This document shows, in pieces, positions 57,155 to 64,000 of a stretch of 64,000 bases of DNA. Every line of letters starts with the position of its first letter. Position 1 is the stretch's first letter. Source of the DNA: Alphaproteobacteria bacterium (GTDB lineage Bacteria > Pseudomonadota > Alphaproteobacteria > Rhizobiales > Xanthobacteraceae); assembly GCA_005884765.1 (NCBI GenBank), contig VAZV01000132.1, positions 62,001 through 126,000 of the forward strand, written 5' to 3'. The translations under genes were made by a program, and so were the position numbers. The notes under the pieces are model-generated. The model saw nothing but the letters and a program-made list of their open reading frames with translations, was not told the DNA's origin and made no database searches.

Positions 57155-57324
57155 CCTCTATCGAGTCCGGTCAGCGCGTTCAAACGAGATTTCGTTGATC
57201 GATTGCGCTGGCTGGTTCCTCGTCTCTCGGACGTTTTCTGCGCACTCCTTGAACCTTCGCCGCACTTGCGAAGACTCCGTTGAGGGTAAGGGGTTTTTGA
57301 ACTTCCTATTTATTGGAGCCTGAT

Positions 57325-57486
57325 ATGCCGAAAGGTGTTCGCATTGTTGCTTCGCTTTCCGAGTCGAAAATTTCGTCGCAGAAGTCCGATGGTCACCCGC
57401 TCGTTACAATTGCGTTGTTTTCCGGATTAGGTCTTCTCGTGACTCTCGTTGCGATTTTATGGGGCGTGCAGGGCGCCTGGTTCTAG
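57325..57486 (+). CDS. Small single-span membrane protein 2 of a paralogous pair
   Basis: 53 aa, ATG with GGAG at 6-nt spacing (57315-57318). A polar, Ser/Lys-rich N-terminus (MPKGVRIVASLSESKISSQK), a hydrophobic span from about 28 to 46 (VTIALFSGLGLLVTLVAIL) and the C-terminal GVQGAWF. It shares with the gene at 56996 the length, the S..S.KS middle, the ALF at the start of the span and the xQGxW-aromatic/aliphatic end, so the two are almost certainly paralogues. 170 bp separate them. Function unknown. Confidence 0.7.
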   Translation: MPKGVRIVASLSESKISSQKSDGHPLVTIALFSGLGLLVTLVAILWGVQGAWF

Positions 57487-57559
57487 TTTTCGTCGACCGA
57501 ACTTTCCAATCAACCAGCCTGCCGTCGGTTGCGACGGCGGCAGACTGTGCCACTCCTTC

Positions 57560-58168
57560 TCATGCCGCGCGGAGATTGGTCGCGGCCAGCAAGGCGCCCG
57601 CCAACGCCTTCTCGCGGTGCTCGGGTCCGACCTGAATTCCGTCCGCGAAGATGAATTCGGGATTGGTGACTCCGATAAAGCCGAACACCCACCGCAAATA
57701 TGTTTCCAGATGTTCGCCGACCGCCGCGGGCGTTCCGGCGCCGTAGAATCCGCCGCGCGAGATCGCAAGGATCACTCGTTTGTTGCCGGCGAGCCCCTCC
57801 GGGCCCTGCGCGCCGTATTTAAAAGTCTTGCCCCTTACTACGATGCGGTCGATCCAGGCCTTGAGCTGGCTCGGGATGGTGAAGTTATACATGGGCGCGC
57901 CGACTACGACGATATCGGCCTCCAAAAACTCGTCCAGCATCGCCTGTCCGGCGGTGAGGTCCTCCCGTAGCGCGGCGTCAGGCGCAGCCCCTTGAGCGGC
58001 GGCAAGATGCAGGCCCGACAGATGCGCCAACGGTGTCGAAGCAAGATCACGGTAGACGATCTCGAGGTTTGGCGTCGCCTGGCGCAGGCGATCCACGATC
58101 GCGGCGGATACTTGGCGGCTGACGGAGTGGGGGCCAAGTACGCTGGAGTCGATATGAAGGAGTTTCAT
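57560..58168 (-). CDS. azoR: FMN-dependent NADH-azoreductase, AzoR type
   Basis: 202 aa. A flavodoxin-fold quinone/azo reductase: [21 protein letters not shown] at the start, [33 protein letters not shown] in the centre, [12 protein letters not shown] after it, and [12 protein letters not shown] toward the end. It binds FMN and reduces quinones or azo compounds with NADH. ATG 58168 has GAGG upstream. It is divergent from the HxlR gene at 58299. Confidence 0.92.
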   Translation of the reverse strand: MKLLHIDSSVLGPHSVSRQVSAAIVDRLRQATPNLEIVYRDLASTPLAHLSGLHLAAAQGAAPDAALREDLTAGQAMLDEFLEADIVVVGAPMYNFTIPSQLKAWIDRIVVRGKTFKYGAQGPEGLAGNKRVILAISRGGFYGAGTPAAVGEHLETYLRWVFGFIGVTNPEFIFADGIQVGPEHREKALAGALLAATNLRAA

Positions 58169-58259
58169 GGCAGTCATCCTCGCTATAGGTCCATGGTATA
58201 AGTTTGTAACTGGGGCTATATGAGTGACTGTCCGCAAACCGCGCAAGAACGCACATTTT

Positions 58260-58294
58260 TGAAACCTGAGCACATCGCTGAAACCCGAGCACAC
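58260..58294. repeat. Tandem direct repeat in front of the HxlR gene
   Basis: TGAAACCTGAGCACATC (58260-58276) and TGAAACCCGAGCACACC (58279-58295) repeat with a 19-bp period, immediately before the HxlR start at 58299. It may be a regulator site of the divergent azoR/HxlR pair. Confidence 0.4.
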
Positions 58295-58298
58295 CAAA

Positions 58299-58676
58299 GT
58301 GACTGCCCTGCCGCCCAATGCTCACCTCGACAGCGACTGCCGCGGCGCTGCGTCCGTGCTGGCGCGCGTCGGCGATAAATGGAGCGTGTTCGTCATCATG
58401 CTGCTCGGCGACGGGCCGCGGCGCTTCAACGAGATCAAGCGTATGATCGGCGGCATTTCGCAGCGAATGCTGACGTTGACATTGCGCGGACTCGAGCGCG
58501 ACGGCCTGGTCACGCGGACGGTATTCCCGACCATTCCGCCACGGGTCGACTACGAACTGACGGATCTGGGACGCGGCCTGTCGAAGCCCGTGGAAGCGCT
58601 CGGTCGATGGGCGATCACGCATCAGGCCGAGATTGCGAAGGCGCGCACGCGCTTCGATGCTCGCAAAATCCGTTAG
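58299..58676 (+). CDS. HxlR-family transcriptional regulator
   Basis: 125 aa, GTG start. HxlR winged helix: [76 protein letters not shown] is close to the family consensus, with the conserved N-terminal Cys. It probably controls the divergent azoR in response to quinones or aldehydes. Its stop overlaps the convergent dprA stop by four bases. Confidence 0.9.
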   Translation: MTALPPNAHLDSDCRGAASVLARVGDKWSVFVIMLLGDGPRRFNEIKRMIGGISQRMLTLTLRGLERDGLVTRTVFPTIPPRVDYELTDLGRGLSKPVEALGRWAITHQAEIAKARTRFDARKIR

Positions 58677-59790
58677 ATCAGCGACACCAGTCCGCCGCCA
58701 TGGCGCTCGAGCCGTCCGGCGAGTTCAAGCTCGAGCAGCACGGTGCGCACGACCGCCGGCGATGCCGCCGCCATCCGGATCAGGTCGTCGATCGAAACCG
58801 GACTTGGTCCAAGCAGGTCTGTGATGCGCGCGCGATCGTTCGCGTCGGGGTCGGGCGCAAACGCTTCGCCATCGCCTTCGCTCAAGGGAAATGCGGCCGG
58901 GCGCTCCATAATCGGCTCGACCGCCTGGATGACGTCGGCGGCCTCGGTGACCAGCGTCGCGCCCTGCTTGATCAGATCGTTGGCGCCGGCCGCCCGCGGA
59001 TCGAGCGGCGAACCCGGCACGGCAAACACTTCGCGGCCCTGTTCGGCCGCCATCCGTGCGGTGATCAGTGAGCCCGAGCGATGCGCGGCCTCCACCACGA
59101 CGACGCCGAGCGCGCAGCCCGAGATCAGGCGATTGCGCCGCGGAAAATCCCGCGCGCGGGGGACGTGGCCGAGCGGCATCTCCGAAATCGCAGCACCGCC
59201 GGCCTCCAGGATGGCGGCCAACAGGTCTCGTGCTCGCTCGGATAGATCTTGTCGTGGCCGCCGGCGAGCACGGCGATGGTGCCGCTTTGGATCGTGGCGC
59301 GATGCGCCGATTGATCGATGCCACGCGCGAGTCCGGACACGATCACAAAACCAGCCGCGCCGAGATCACGCGCCAGTTGACCCGCGAATTTCAATCCGGC
59401 GCCGGAGGCATTGCGCGAGCCGACGATCGCGATCATCGGCCGCATCGATGTGGCGGCTGCGCCGCGCACGCCGAGCAGAGGCGGCGCGTCGTCAAGTGTT
59501 GCGAGCCGCGGCGGATAGCCGGCCTCGCCAGGCGCGAGCAGGCTGACGCCGAGCCGCGTGCTTGCGGCAAGCTCGGCGCGCGCATCCTCCTCGCTGCAAA
59601 TCCGTCCCGAGCGCGCCGCGCCGCCGCGCTGCGCTAGATCAGGCAGCCGCTCCAGCGCCGATCGGGCGCTACCGAAATGATGTAGCAGGGAATTGAACGT
59701 TCGCGGCCCGACATTGTCGGAACGGATCAGCCGCAACCGATTGAGCCGCTCGGCGTCGGTGAGGGTGACCTCTTTGTTGATGGCGTCCAC
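58673..59790 (-). pseudogene. dprA: dprA, frameshifted
   Basis: The N-terminal half runs in frame from ATG 59790 (SAM and Rossmann part: [65 protein letters not shown]), then changes to meaningless Arg/Pro-rich residues. The second frame continues from the next base with [35 protein letters not shown] and the C-terminal winged helix down to 58673. The joint is near 59227: GTCTCG is found where GTCCTCG would keep the frame, a one-base deletion. With it repaired the protein is 372 aa, the usual size of DprA. DprA loads RecA on incoming DNA. Confidence 0.87.
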
Positions 59791-59902
59791 GCAGGCTCCT
59801 TTAAGGAACCAGCATGGCGCAACCTGAGCGCGTGGGCAACGGCCTTCGACCCTTGCCCGATCCCGGCGCGCTTCGTAGAAACGATCCAGCCATCAGGAAA
59901 CC

Positions 59903-61147
59903 ATGTCCATGATCTCGCTCGCTGAACTCCAGCGCCGTATCGATTGCGGCGATCTCTCGCCGGATGCGGCGCTCGCGCAGTCGCTGGCAGAGATCGACGC
60001 GCAGGAAAAGGCTATCGGCGCCTTCGTCTGTCGCAGCGAAAATCCCCGCGCCGCCGGCAGGGGTCCGCTGCGCGGCATCGCCGTCGGGATCAAGGACATC
60101 ATCGACACGGCAGAACTTCCCACCGAGATGGGCTCGCCGATCTACAAGAATTTTCGGCCGCGCGCGGACGCGGCCGTGGTGATGATGCTCAAGCAGGCGG
60201 GTGCGACCATCATCGGCAAGACCACGACGACGCCATTTGCGGCCAACGATCCGACTACGACGCTCAATCCGCGCAACCACGCTCACACGCCCGGCGGCTC
60301 GTCATCGGGCTCGGCGGCAGCGGTGGCCGCCGGCATGATCCCGCTGGCGCTGGGGACGCAAACCGGCGGCTCGGTGATCCGGCCGGCCTCGTTCTGCGGC
60401 ATCGCCGCGATCAAGCCGTCCTACCGGCTGCTGCCGACGGTCGGCGTGAAATGCTTTTCGTGGACGCTCGACACCGTCGGCCTGTTTGCCGCCGGCGTGA
60501 AGGATCTCGCATACGGGCTTTCGGCCATGACCAACCGGCCCGAATTGTTGCCGTCTGCGACGGTCGCCGTGCCGCGGATCGGCCTCATCACGCAGGAGTT
60601 TGCCGGCGCGCCGGAAGCGGCAGGCGGGGAGGCGCTGCGGATCGCGGCCGCAGCGGCAGAGCGGGCAGGGGCTTCGGTTCGCCCGCTCAAGCTGCCTGAC
60701 GTCGTCGCGGAAGCCTGGCGCATCCAACCGGTGATTCAGGAGTTCGAAGCGCATCAGGCGTTCGCTTGGGAATATCGCGAAAATTACGATGCGATGCCGC
60801 CATTGTTGCGCGGCAGGCTCGACGAAAGCGTGGGCCTGACGCCTGACGAGTACGATCAGGCGCGGGCGGTGGCGATGCGGGCTCGCGCCGCATTGGCGGA
60901 GACGTTCGCAGAAGTCGACGTGTTGCTTACATTCTCGGCGCCCGGCGCCGCCCCGAAGGGACTGGCCTCGACCGGCGACCCTCGCTTCAACCGGCTGTGG
61001 ACGCTGATGGGCACCCCTTGCGTCAACATTCCCGCTTATGTCGCCGAGGGCGGGTTGCCCGTGGGGGTGCAGGTGATCGCGGACTATGGCAACGACGCCA
61101 AGGCGCTCGCCGCGGCGTGTTTTGTTGAAGAGGCGCTTAAATCATGA
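59903..61147 (+). CDS. Amidase (amidase signature family)
   Basis: 414 aa, ATG with CAGGAAA upstream. Amidase signature: Lys in GIAVGIKDIIDTAE, GGSSSGSAAAVAAG, then GTQTGGSVIRPASFCG with the catalytic Ser and cis-Ser. Hydrolyses an amide to acid and ammonia; the substrate is unknown. In related genomes dprA lies directly beside plsY, as I recall, so this looks like an inserted gene. It ends just before a short repeat. Confidence 0.9.
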   Translation: MSMISLAELQRRIDCGDLSPDAALAQSLAEIDAQEKAIGAFVCRSENPRAAGRGPLRGIAVGIKDIIDTAELPTEMGSPIYKNFRPRADAAVVMMLKQAGATIIGKTTTTPFAANDPTTTLNPRNHAHTPGGSSSGSAAAVAAGMIPLALGTQTGGSVIRPASFCGIAAIKPSYRLLPTVGVKCFSWTLDTVGLFAAGVKDLAYGLSAMTNRPELLPSATVAVPRIGLITQEFAGAPEAAGGEALRIAAAAAERAGASVRPLKLPDVVAEAWRIQPVIQEFEAHQAFAWEYRENYDAMPPLLRGRLDESVGLTPDEYDQARAVAMRARAALAETFAEVDVLLTFSAPGAAPKGLASTGDPRFNRLWTLMGTPCVNIPAYVAEGGLPVGVQVIADYGNDAKALAAACFVEEALKS

Positions 61148-61152
61148 TCCTC

Positions 61153-61250
61153 GTCATTCCGGGGCGCGCATCGCGCGAGCCCGGAATCCATAACCACCAT
61201 CGGGAGTATGGATTCCGGGCCTGCGCCAAGAGGCGCATCCCGGAATGACG
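61153..61250. repeat. Short palindromic intergenic repeat, copy B
   Basis: It begins GTCATTCCGGGGCGCGCATC and ends CATCCCGGAATGACGA. It contains two inverted arms, GGAATCCATA and TATGGATTCC, around ACCACCATCGGGAG. Related to the element at 38006-38084. It separates the convergent amidase and plsY. Confidence 0.8.
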
Positions 61251-61263
61251 ATCGAGAGATGTA

Positions 61264-61902
61264 CTACCTCGCCCCGATGCGGCCCTCGGTGCCGGCCTGC
61301 AACCGCTTGATGTTCTCGCGGTGCATGTAGAACAACAGCATCGTCAGCACCGCGCACAGCGAGGCGAGCGCGGGGTGGCCGAACCACCACAAGAAGATCG
61401 GCGTGACAAAGGCTGCGACCAGCGCCGACAGCGACGAATAGCGCGAGGTGAAGGCGGTGGCGAGCCACAGCACGCAAAACACCAACGCGGCCGGCCAGAA
61501 CAGCCCGAGCAGCACGCCGATATAGACGGCGACGCCTTTGCCGCCCCGAAATTTCAGCCAGACCGGAAAGAGGTGACCGAGGAAGGCGCCGAGTGCCGCC
61601 AGCATCGCCGCGTTCGGTCCATCAAAATAGCCGGCGATGACAACGGCGAGTGTGCCCTTGAGCGCGTCGCAGACCAGTGTTGCCGCGGCCAATCCCTTGC
61701 GCCCGGTGCGGAGCACGTTGGTGGCGCCGATATTGCCGGAGCCGATCGCGCGCAAATCCTGCGTGCCAGCCAGCCGGGTGAGGATCAGCCCGAACGGGAT
61801 CGAGCCCAGGAGATAGCCGAGCAGGAACGCTATGACCAGGAAACCGTCAGTGGACACGGCAGTGGTTCCTGTCGCCGCGGTCTCCATGAATTTGCCGCGC
61901 AT
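61264..61902 (-). CDS. plsY: Glycerol-3-phosphate acyltransferase PlsY
   Basis: 212 aa with five membrane helices. [21 protein letters not shown], the [20 protein letters not shown] motif and [12 protein letters not shown] and [17 protein letters not shown] match PlsY, which acylates sn-glycerol-3-phosphate from acyl-phosphate to start phospholipid synthesis. ATG 61902 with GAGCG upstream; ATG 61887 also possible. It lies 17 bp after the pyrC-like stop, in the pyrB-pyrC-plsY operon. Confidence 0.95.
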   Translation of the reverse strand: MRGKFMETAATGTTAVSTDGFLVIAFLLGYLLGSIPFGLILTRLAGTQDLRAIGSGNIGATNVLRTGRKGLAAATLVCDALKGTLAVVIAGYFDGPNAAMLAALGAFLGHLFPVWLKFRGGKGVAVYIGVLLGLFWPAALVFCVLWLATAFTSRYSSLSALVAAFVTPIFLWWFGHPALASLCAVLTMLLFYMHRENIKRLQAGTEGRIGAR

Positions 61903-61919
61903 GTTCGCTCGAAAAGGCT

Positions 61920-63233
61920 CTAGACATGTTCGTAAACCGTCCGCCCGCCGACGATAGTACGGACGACGCGGCCGGAGAAGCGGGCCTCGTCGAACGGCGT
62001 GTTCTTGCATTGCGATTTGAGGTCGGCGGGATCGAGCACCCAGGGCGTATCGGGATCGATCACAATTACGTCAGCGGGCGAGCCCGCGCGCAGCGTGCCG
62101 CCGGGCAGGCCCAGCAATTCCGCCGGGCGCGTCGACATCGCCCGGATCAGTGTCTTGAAATCCAACTCGCCATTGTGGACCAGCCGCAATGCCGCCGGCA
62201 GCATGGTCTGCAGCCCGACCGCGCCGGAGGCTGCCTCCGCGAACGGCAGCCGCTTGACCTCGACGTCCTGCGGATTGTGATCGGACATGATCACGTCGAT
62301 CAGCCCCGAGGCGAGGGCCGCGACCAGCGCCTTTCGGTCGTCCTCGGTGCGCAGCGGCGGCGACAATTTCAGGAAGGTGCGATAGGGCCCGATATCGTTC
62401 TCGTTCAGCGTGACGTGATTGATCGAGACCGAAGCCGAGACCTGCAACCCGGCATCGCGGGCACGCTTGAGAATATCCAGCGATTCGATGCAACTCAGCG
62501 AGGCCGCGTGATAGCGGCCGCCGGAGAGCGCCACCAGGCGCATGTCGCGCTCCAGCATCACAGCCTCGGCGGCATCGGGGATGCCGGCAAGCCCAAGCCG
62601 CGCGGCGAATTCGCCTTCGTTCATCACGCCTTCGCCGACCAGATTGGGGTCCTCGGTGTGGTGTACGATCAGCGCGTCGAAGTCGCGGGCGTAGGTCAGC
62701 GCGCGGCGCATCACCTGCGCGTTGGTGACGCTCTTGTCGCCGTCGGAGAACGCCACCGCGCCGGCCGCCTTCAACAGCCCGATCTCGGTCATCTCCTGGC
62801 CGAGCAGGCCCTTGGTGAGCGCCGCCATCGGGTGAATGTTGACGATGGCGGTGTCGCGGGCGCGGCGCAGCACGAAATCCACTGTTGCCGAATTGTCGAT
62901 CACGGGCGAAGTGTCCGGCTGGCACACGATGGTGGTGATGCCGCCGGCCGCCGCGGCCTGGCTGGCGGATGCAAAGGTCTCGCGGTGGCTGGCGCCGGGC
63001 TCGCCGACAAAGGCGCGCATGTCGACCAGCCCGGGGGCTATGACCATGCCGGCGCAATTGACGATGTCGGTGCCCTCAGGCACGCCCGCCGCACCGATGC
63101 CGCGTCGCGCCTCGCGGATGACGCCGTCGGCGATCAGGACATCGCCAAGCCCGTCGAAATCCCGCGACGGATCGACCACGCGCGCGTTGGCAAGCAGGAT
63201 CGGGCGGCGATCGGTCAGCATTCTGCTACGCAT
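61920..63233 (-). CDS. pyrC: Dihydroorotase-like protein, probably catalytically inactive (PyrC')
   Basis: 437 aa, the length of dihydroorotase. The family fold is clear, but the metal site is lost: where active enzymes have DxHxH, this protein has DMRAF (residues 71-75), with Arg and Phe for the two His. YHAASLSC and [10 protein letters not shown] also differ from the active enzyme's HLS and DHAPH elements. It follows pyrB with an 8-bp overlap (start 63233). Such proteins, called PyrC' or PyrX in other bacteria, support aspartate carbamoyltransferase assembly without catalysis. A true dihydroorotase should be elsewhere. Confidence 0.9.
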   Translation of the reverse strand: MRSRMLTDRRPILLANARVVDPSRDFDGLGDVLIADGVIREARRGIGAAGVPEGTDIVNCAGMVIAPGLVDMRAFVGEPGASHRETFASASQAAAAGGITTIVCQPDTSPVIDNSATVDFVLRRARDTAIVNIHPMAALTKGLLGQEMTEIGLLKAAGAVAFSDGDKSVTNAQVMRRALTYARDFDALIVHHTEDPNLVGEGVMNEGEFAARLGLAGIPDAAEAVMLERDMRLVALSGGRYHAASLSCIESLDILKRARDAGLQVSASVSINHVTLNENDIGPYRTFLKLSPPLRTEDDRKALVAALASGLIDVIMSDHNPQDVEVKRLPFAEAASGAVGLQTMLPAALRLVHNGELDFKTLIRAMSTRPAELLGLPGGTLRAGSPADVIVIDPDTPWVLDPADLKSQCKNTPFDEARFSGRVVRTIVGGRTVYEHV

Positions 63234-64000
63234 TTGGCAGGTTGCGGGCGAGCGCTTCCAGGACCGCCATTCGCACCGCCACTCCCATTTCCACCTGTTC
63301 GCGGATCAAAGACTGCGCTCCGTCGGCGACGATCGAATCGATCTCGACGCCTCTGTTCATCGGCCCCGGATGCATCACCAGCGCATCGGGCTTGGCGTAA
63401 GCGAGCTTCTTCTGGTCGAGGCCGAAGTAGTGAAAATATTCGCCCGATGACGGCACGAACGAGCCGTTCATGCGCTCGCGCTGCAGCCGCAGCATCATCA
63501 CGATGTCGGCACCGTTCAGCCCCTCGCGCATGTCGCGCGCGACCTCGACGCCCATCCGCTCGATGCCCGGCGGCAACAGCGTCGAGGGCGCAACCACGCG
63601 CACCCGTGCGCCCATCAGGTTCAGCAGCAGGATATTGGAACGCGCCACCCGCGAATGCAGGACATCGCCGCAGATCGCGATCACCAGCCCCTCGAGCCGG
63701 CCCTTGTTGCGGCGGATGGTCAGCGCATCCAAAAGCGCCTGGGTCGGATGCTCGTGGGCGCCATCGCCGGCATTGATCACGGAACCGTCGACCTTGCGCG
63801 CCAAAAGTTCCACCGCGCCGGAGGCATGATGGCGCACCACGAGGATGTCCGGATGCATGGCATTGAGCGTCACCGCGGTGTCGATCAGCGTCTCGCCCTT
63901 GCGCATGGAAGAAGAGGACACCGACATGTTCATGACGTCTGCGCCGAGCCGCTTGCCGGCGATCTCGAAGGAGGACTGGGTGCGGGTCGAGGCCTCGAAG
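63226..64000 (-). CDS. pyrB: Aspartate carbamoyltransferase catalytic subunit (partial, continues beyond window)
   Basis: C-terminal part; the N-terminus lies to the right of 64000. The first visible residues [31 protein letters not shown] show the carbamoyl-phosphate binding STRTxxSFE motif. Further on are [20 protein letters not shown] and the LRLQRERM segment, and the C-terminal [15 protein letters not shown]. It makes carbamoyl aspartate, the first step of pyrimidine synthesis. Operon with the pyrC-like gene and plsY. Confidence 0.95.
   Translation of the reverse strand, partial: FEASTRTQSSFEIAGKRLGADVMNMSVSSSSMRKGETLIDTAVTLNAMHPDILVVRHHASGAVELLARKVDGSVINAGDGAHEHPTQALLDALTIRRNKGRLEGLVIAICGDVLHSRVARSNILLLNLMGARVRVVAPSTLLPPGIERMGVEVARDMREGLNGADIVMMLRLQRERMNGSFVPSSGEYFHYFGLDQKKLAYAKPDALVMHPGPMNRGVEIDSIVADGAQSLIREQVEMGVAVRMAVLEALARNLPNA

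Noticed and set aside
61926-63776. Long plus-strand open frame antisense to the pyrC-like gene and pyrB
   Set aside because: Antisense to well-conserved genes, rich in Arg/His/Gln, with no domain.

Overview
The window is chromosomal DNA of a high-GC alphaproteobacterium, most likely Bradyrhizobium or a close relative in the Nitrobacteraceae (Rhizobiales). This is inferred from the gene families (DivK/PleD, MipZ, EipB, a PhaR-type phasin promoter, a TadG-like protein, DUF1489, DUF3572), from the gene order, and from two kinds of intergenic repeat that I recall as common in Bradyrhizobium genomes. No rRNA, tRNA, CRISPR array, prophage or insertion sequence was found. Coding is dense on both strands, with short operons and many overlapping starts and stops.

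Layout. 1-1.7 kb: a long dispersed repeat and two small orphan genes. 2-6.1 kb: a carbamoyltransferase locus (small membrane protein, divergent membrane-anchored SGNH hydrolase, SxtJ-like and DUF5989 membrane proteins, NodU/TobZ-type carbamoyltransferase). 6.1-8.5 kb: two tandem paralogous polysaccharide deacetylases. 8.5-16.3 kb: MgtE, an HTH regulator, an aldo/keto reductase, a TolA/TonB-like protein, a GST, a YidB-like protein and several small conserved proteins. 16.3-21.3 kb: panC, divergent mipZ, an alpha/beta hydrolase, a VWA protein and a membrane J-domain protein. 21.5-26.2 kb: a D,D-carboxypeptidase with a SPOR domain, a phasin under a recognisable PhaR-type operator, and a TadG-like pilus protein. 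26.7-30.1 kb: clpS, clpA and a PilZ protein. 30.2-38 kb: a GrdB-like protein, a lytic transglycosylase, AzlCD, TrmO, a broken HIT gene, an acyltransferase, GDPD, RidA and EipB.

38.1-64 kb carries a backbone that I recall as conserved in Rhizobiales: dinB, DUF3572, divK, pleD, rpmG, NUDIX, DUF983, rnr, topA, dprA, plsY, pyrC-like, pyrB. It is interrupted by accessory blocks: a second copy of the long repeat with a serine hydrolase and a TetR/MFS pair; a flavin monooxygenase and an SGNH hydrolase; a redox block with two HxlR regulators, an SDR, AzoR and two paralogous tiny membrane proteins; and an amidase.

Two genes are broken: dprA by a single-base frameshift, and a HIT-family gene by an internal deletion of roughly 80 bp. 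The pyrC-like protein next to pyrB lacks the metal-binding histidines of dihydroorotase, so it is probably the non-catalytic partner of aspartate carbamoyltransferase. The best regulatory reads are the tandem PhaR-like boxes over the phasin promoter and a 20-bp palindrome between the TetR gene and its divergent MFS transporter. The two paralogous single-span small proteins at 57.0 and 57.3 kb are the most attractive uncharacterised genes.
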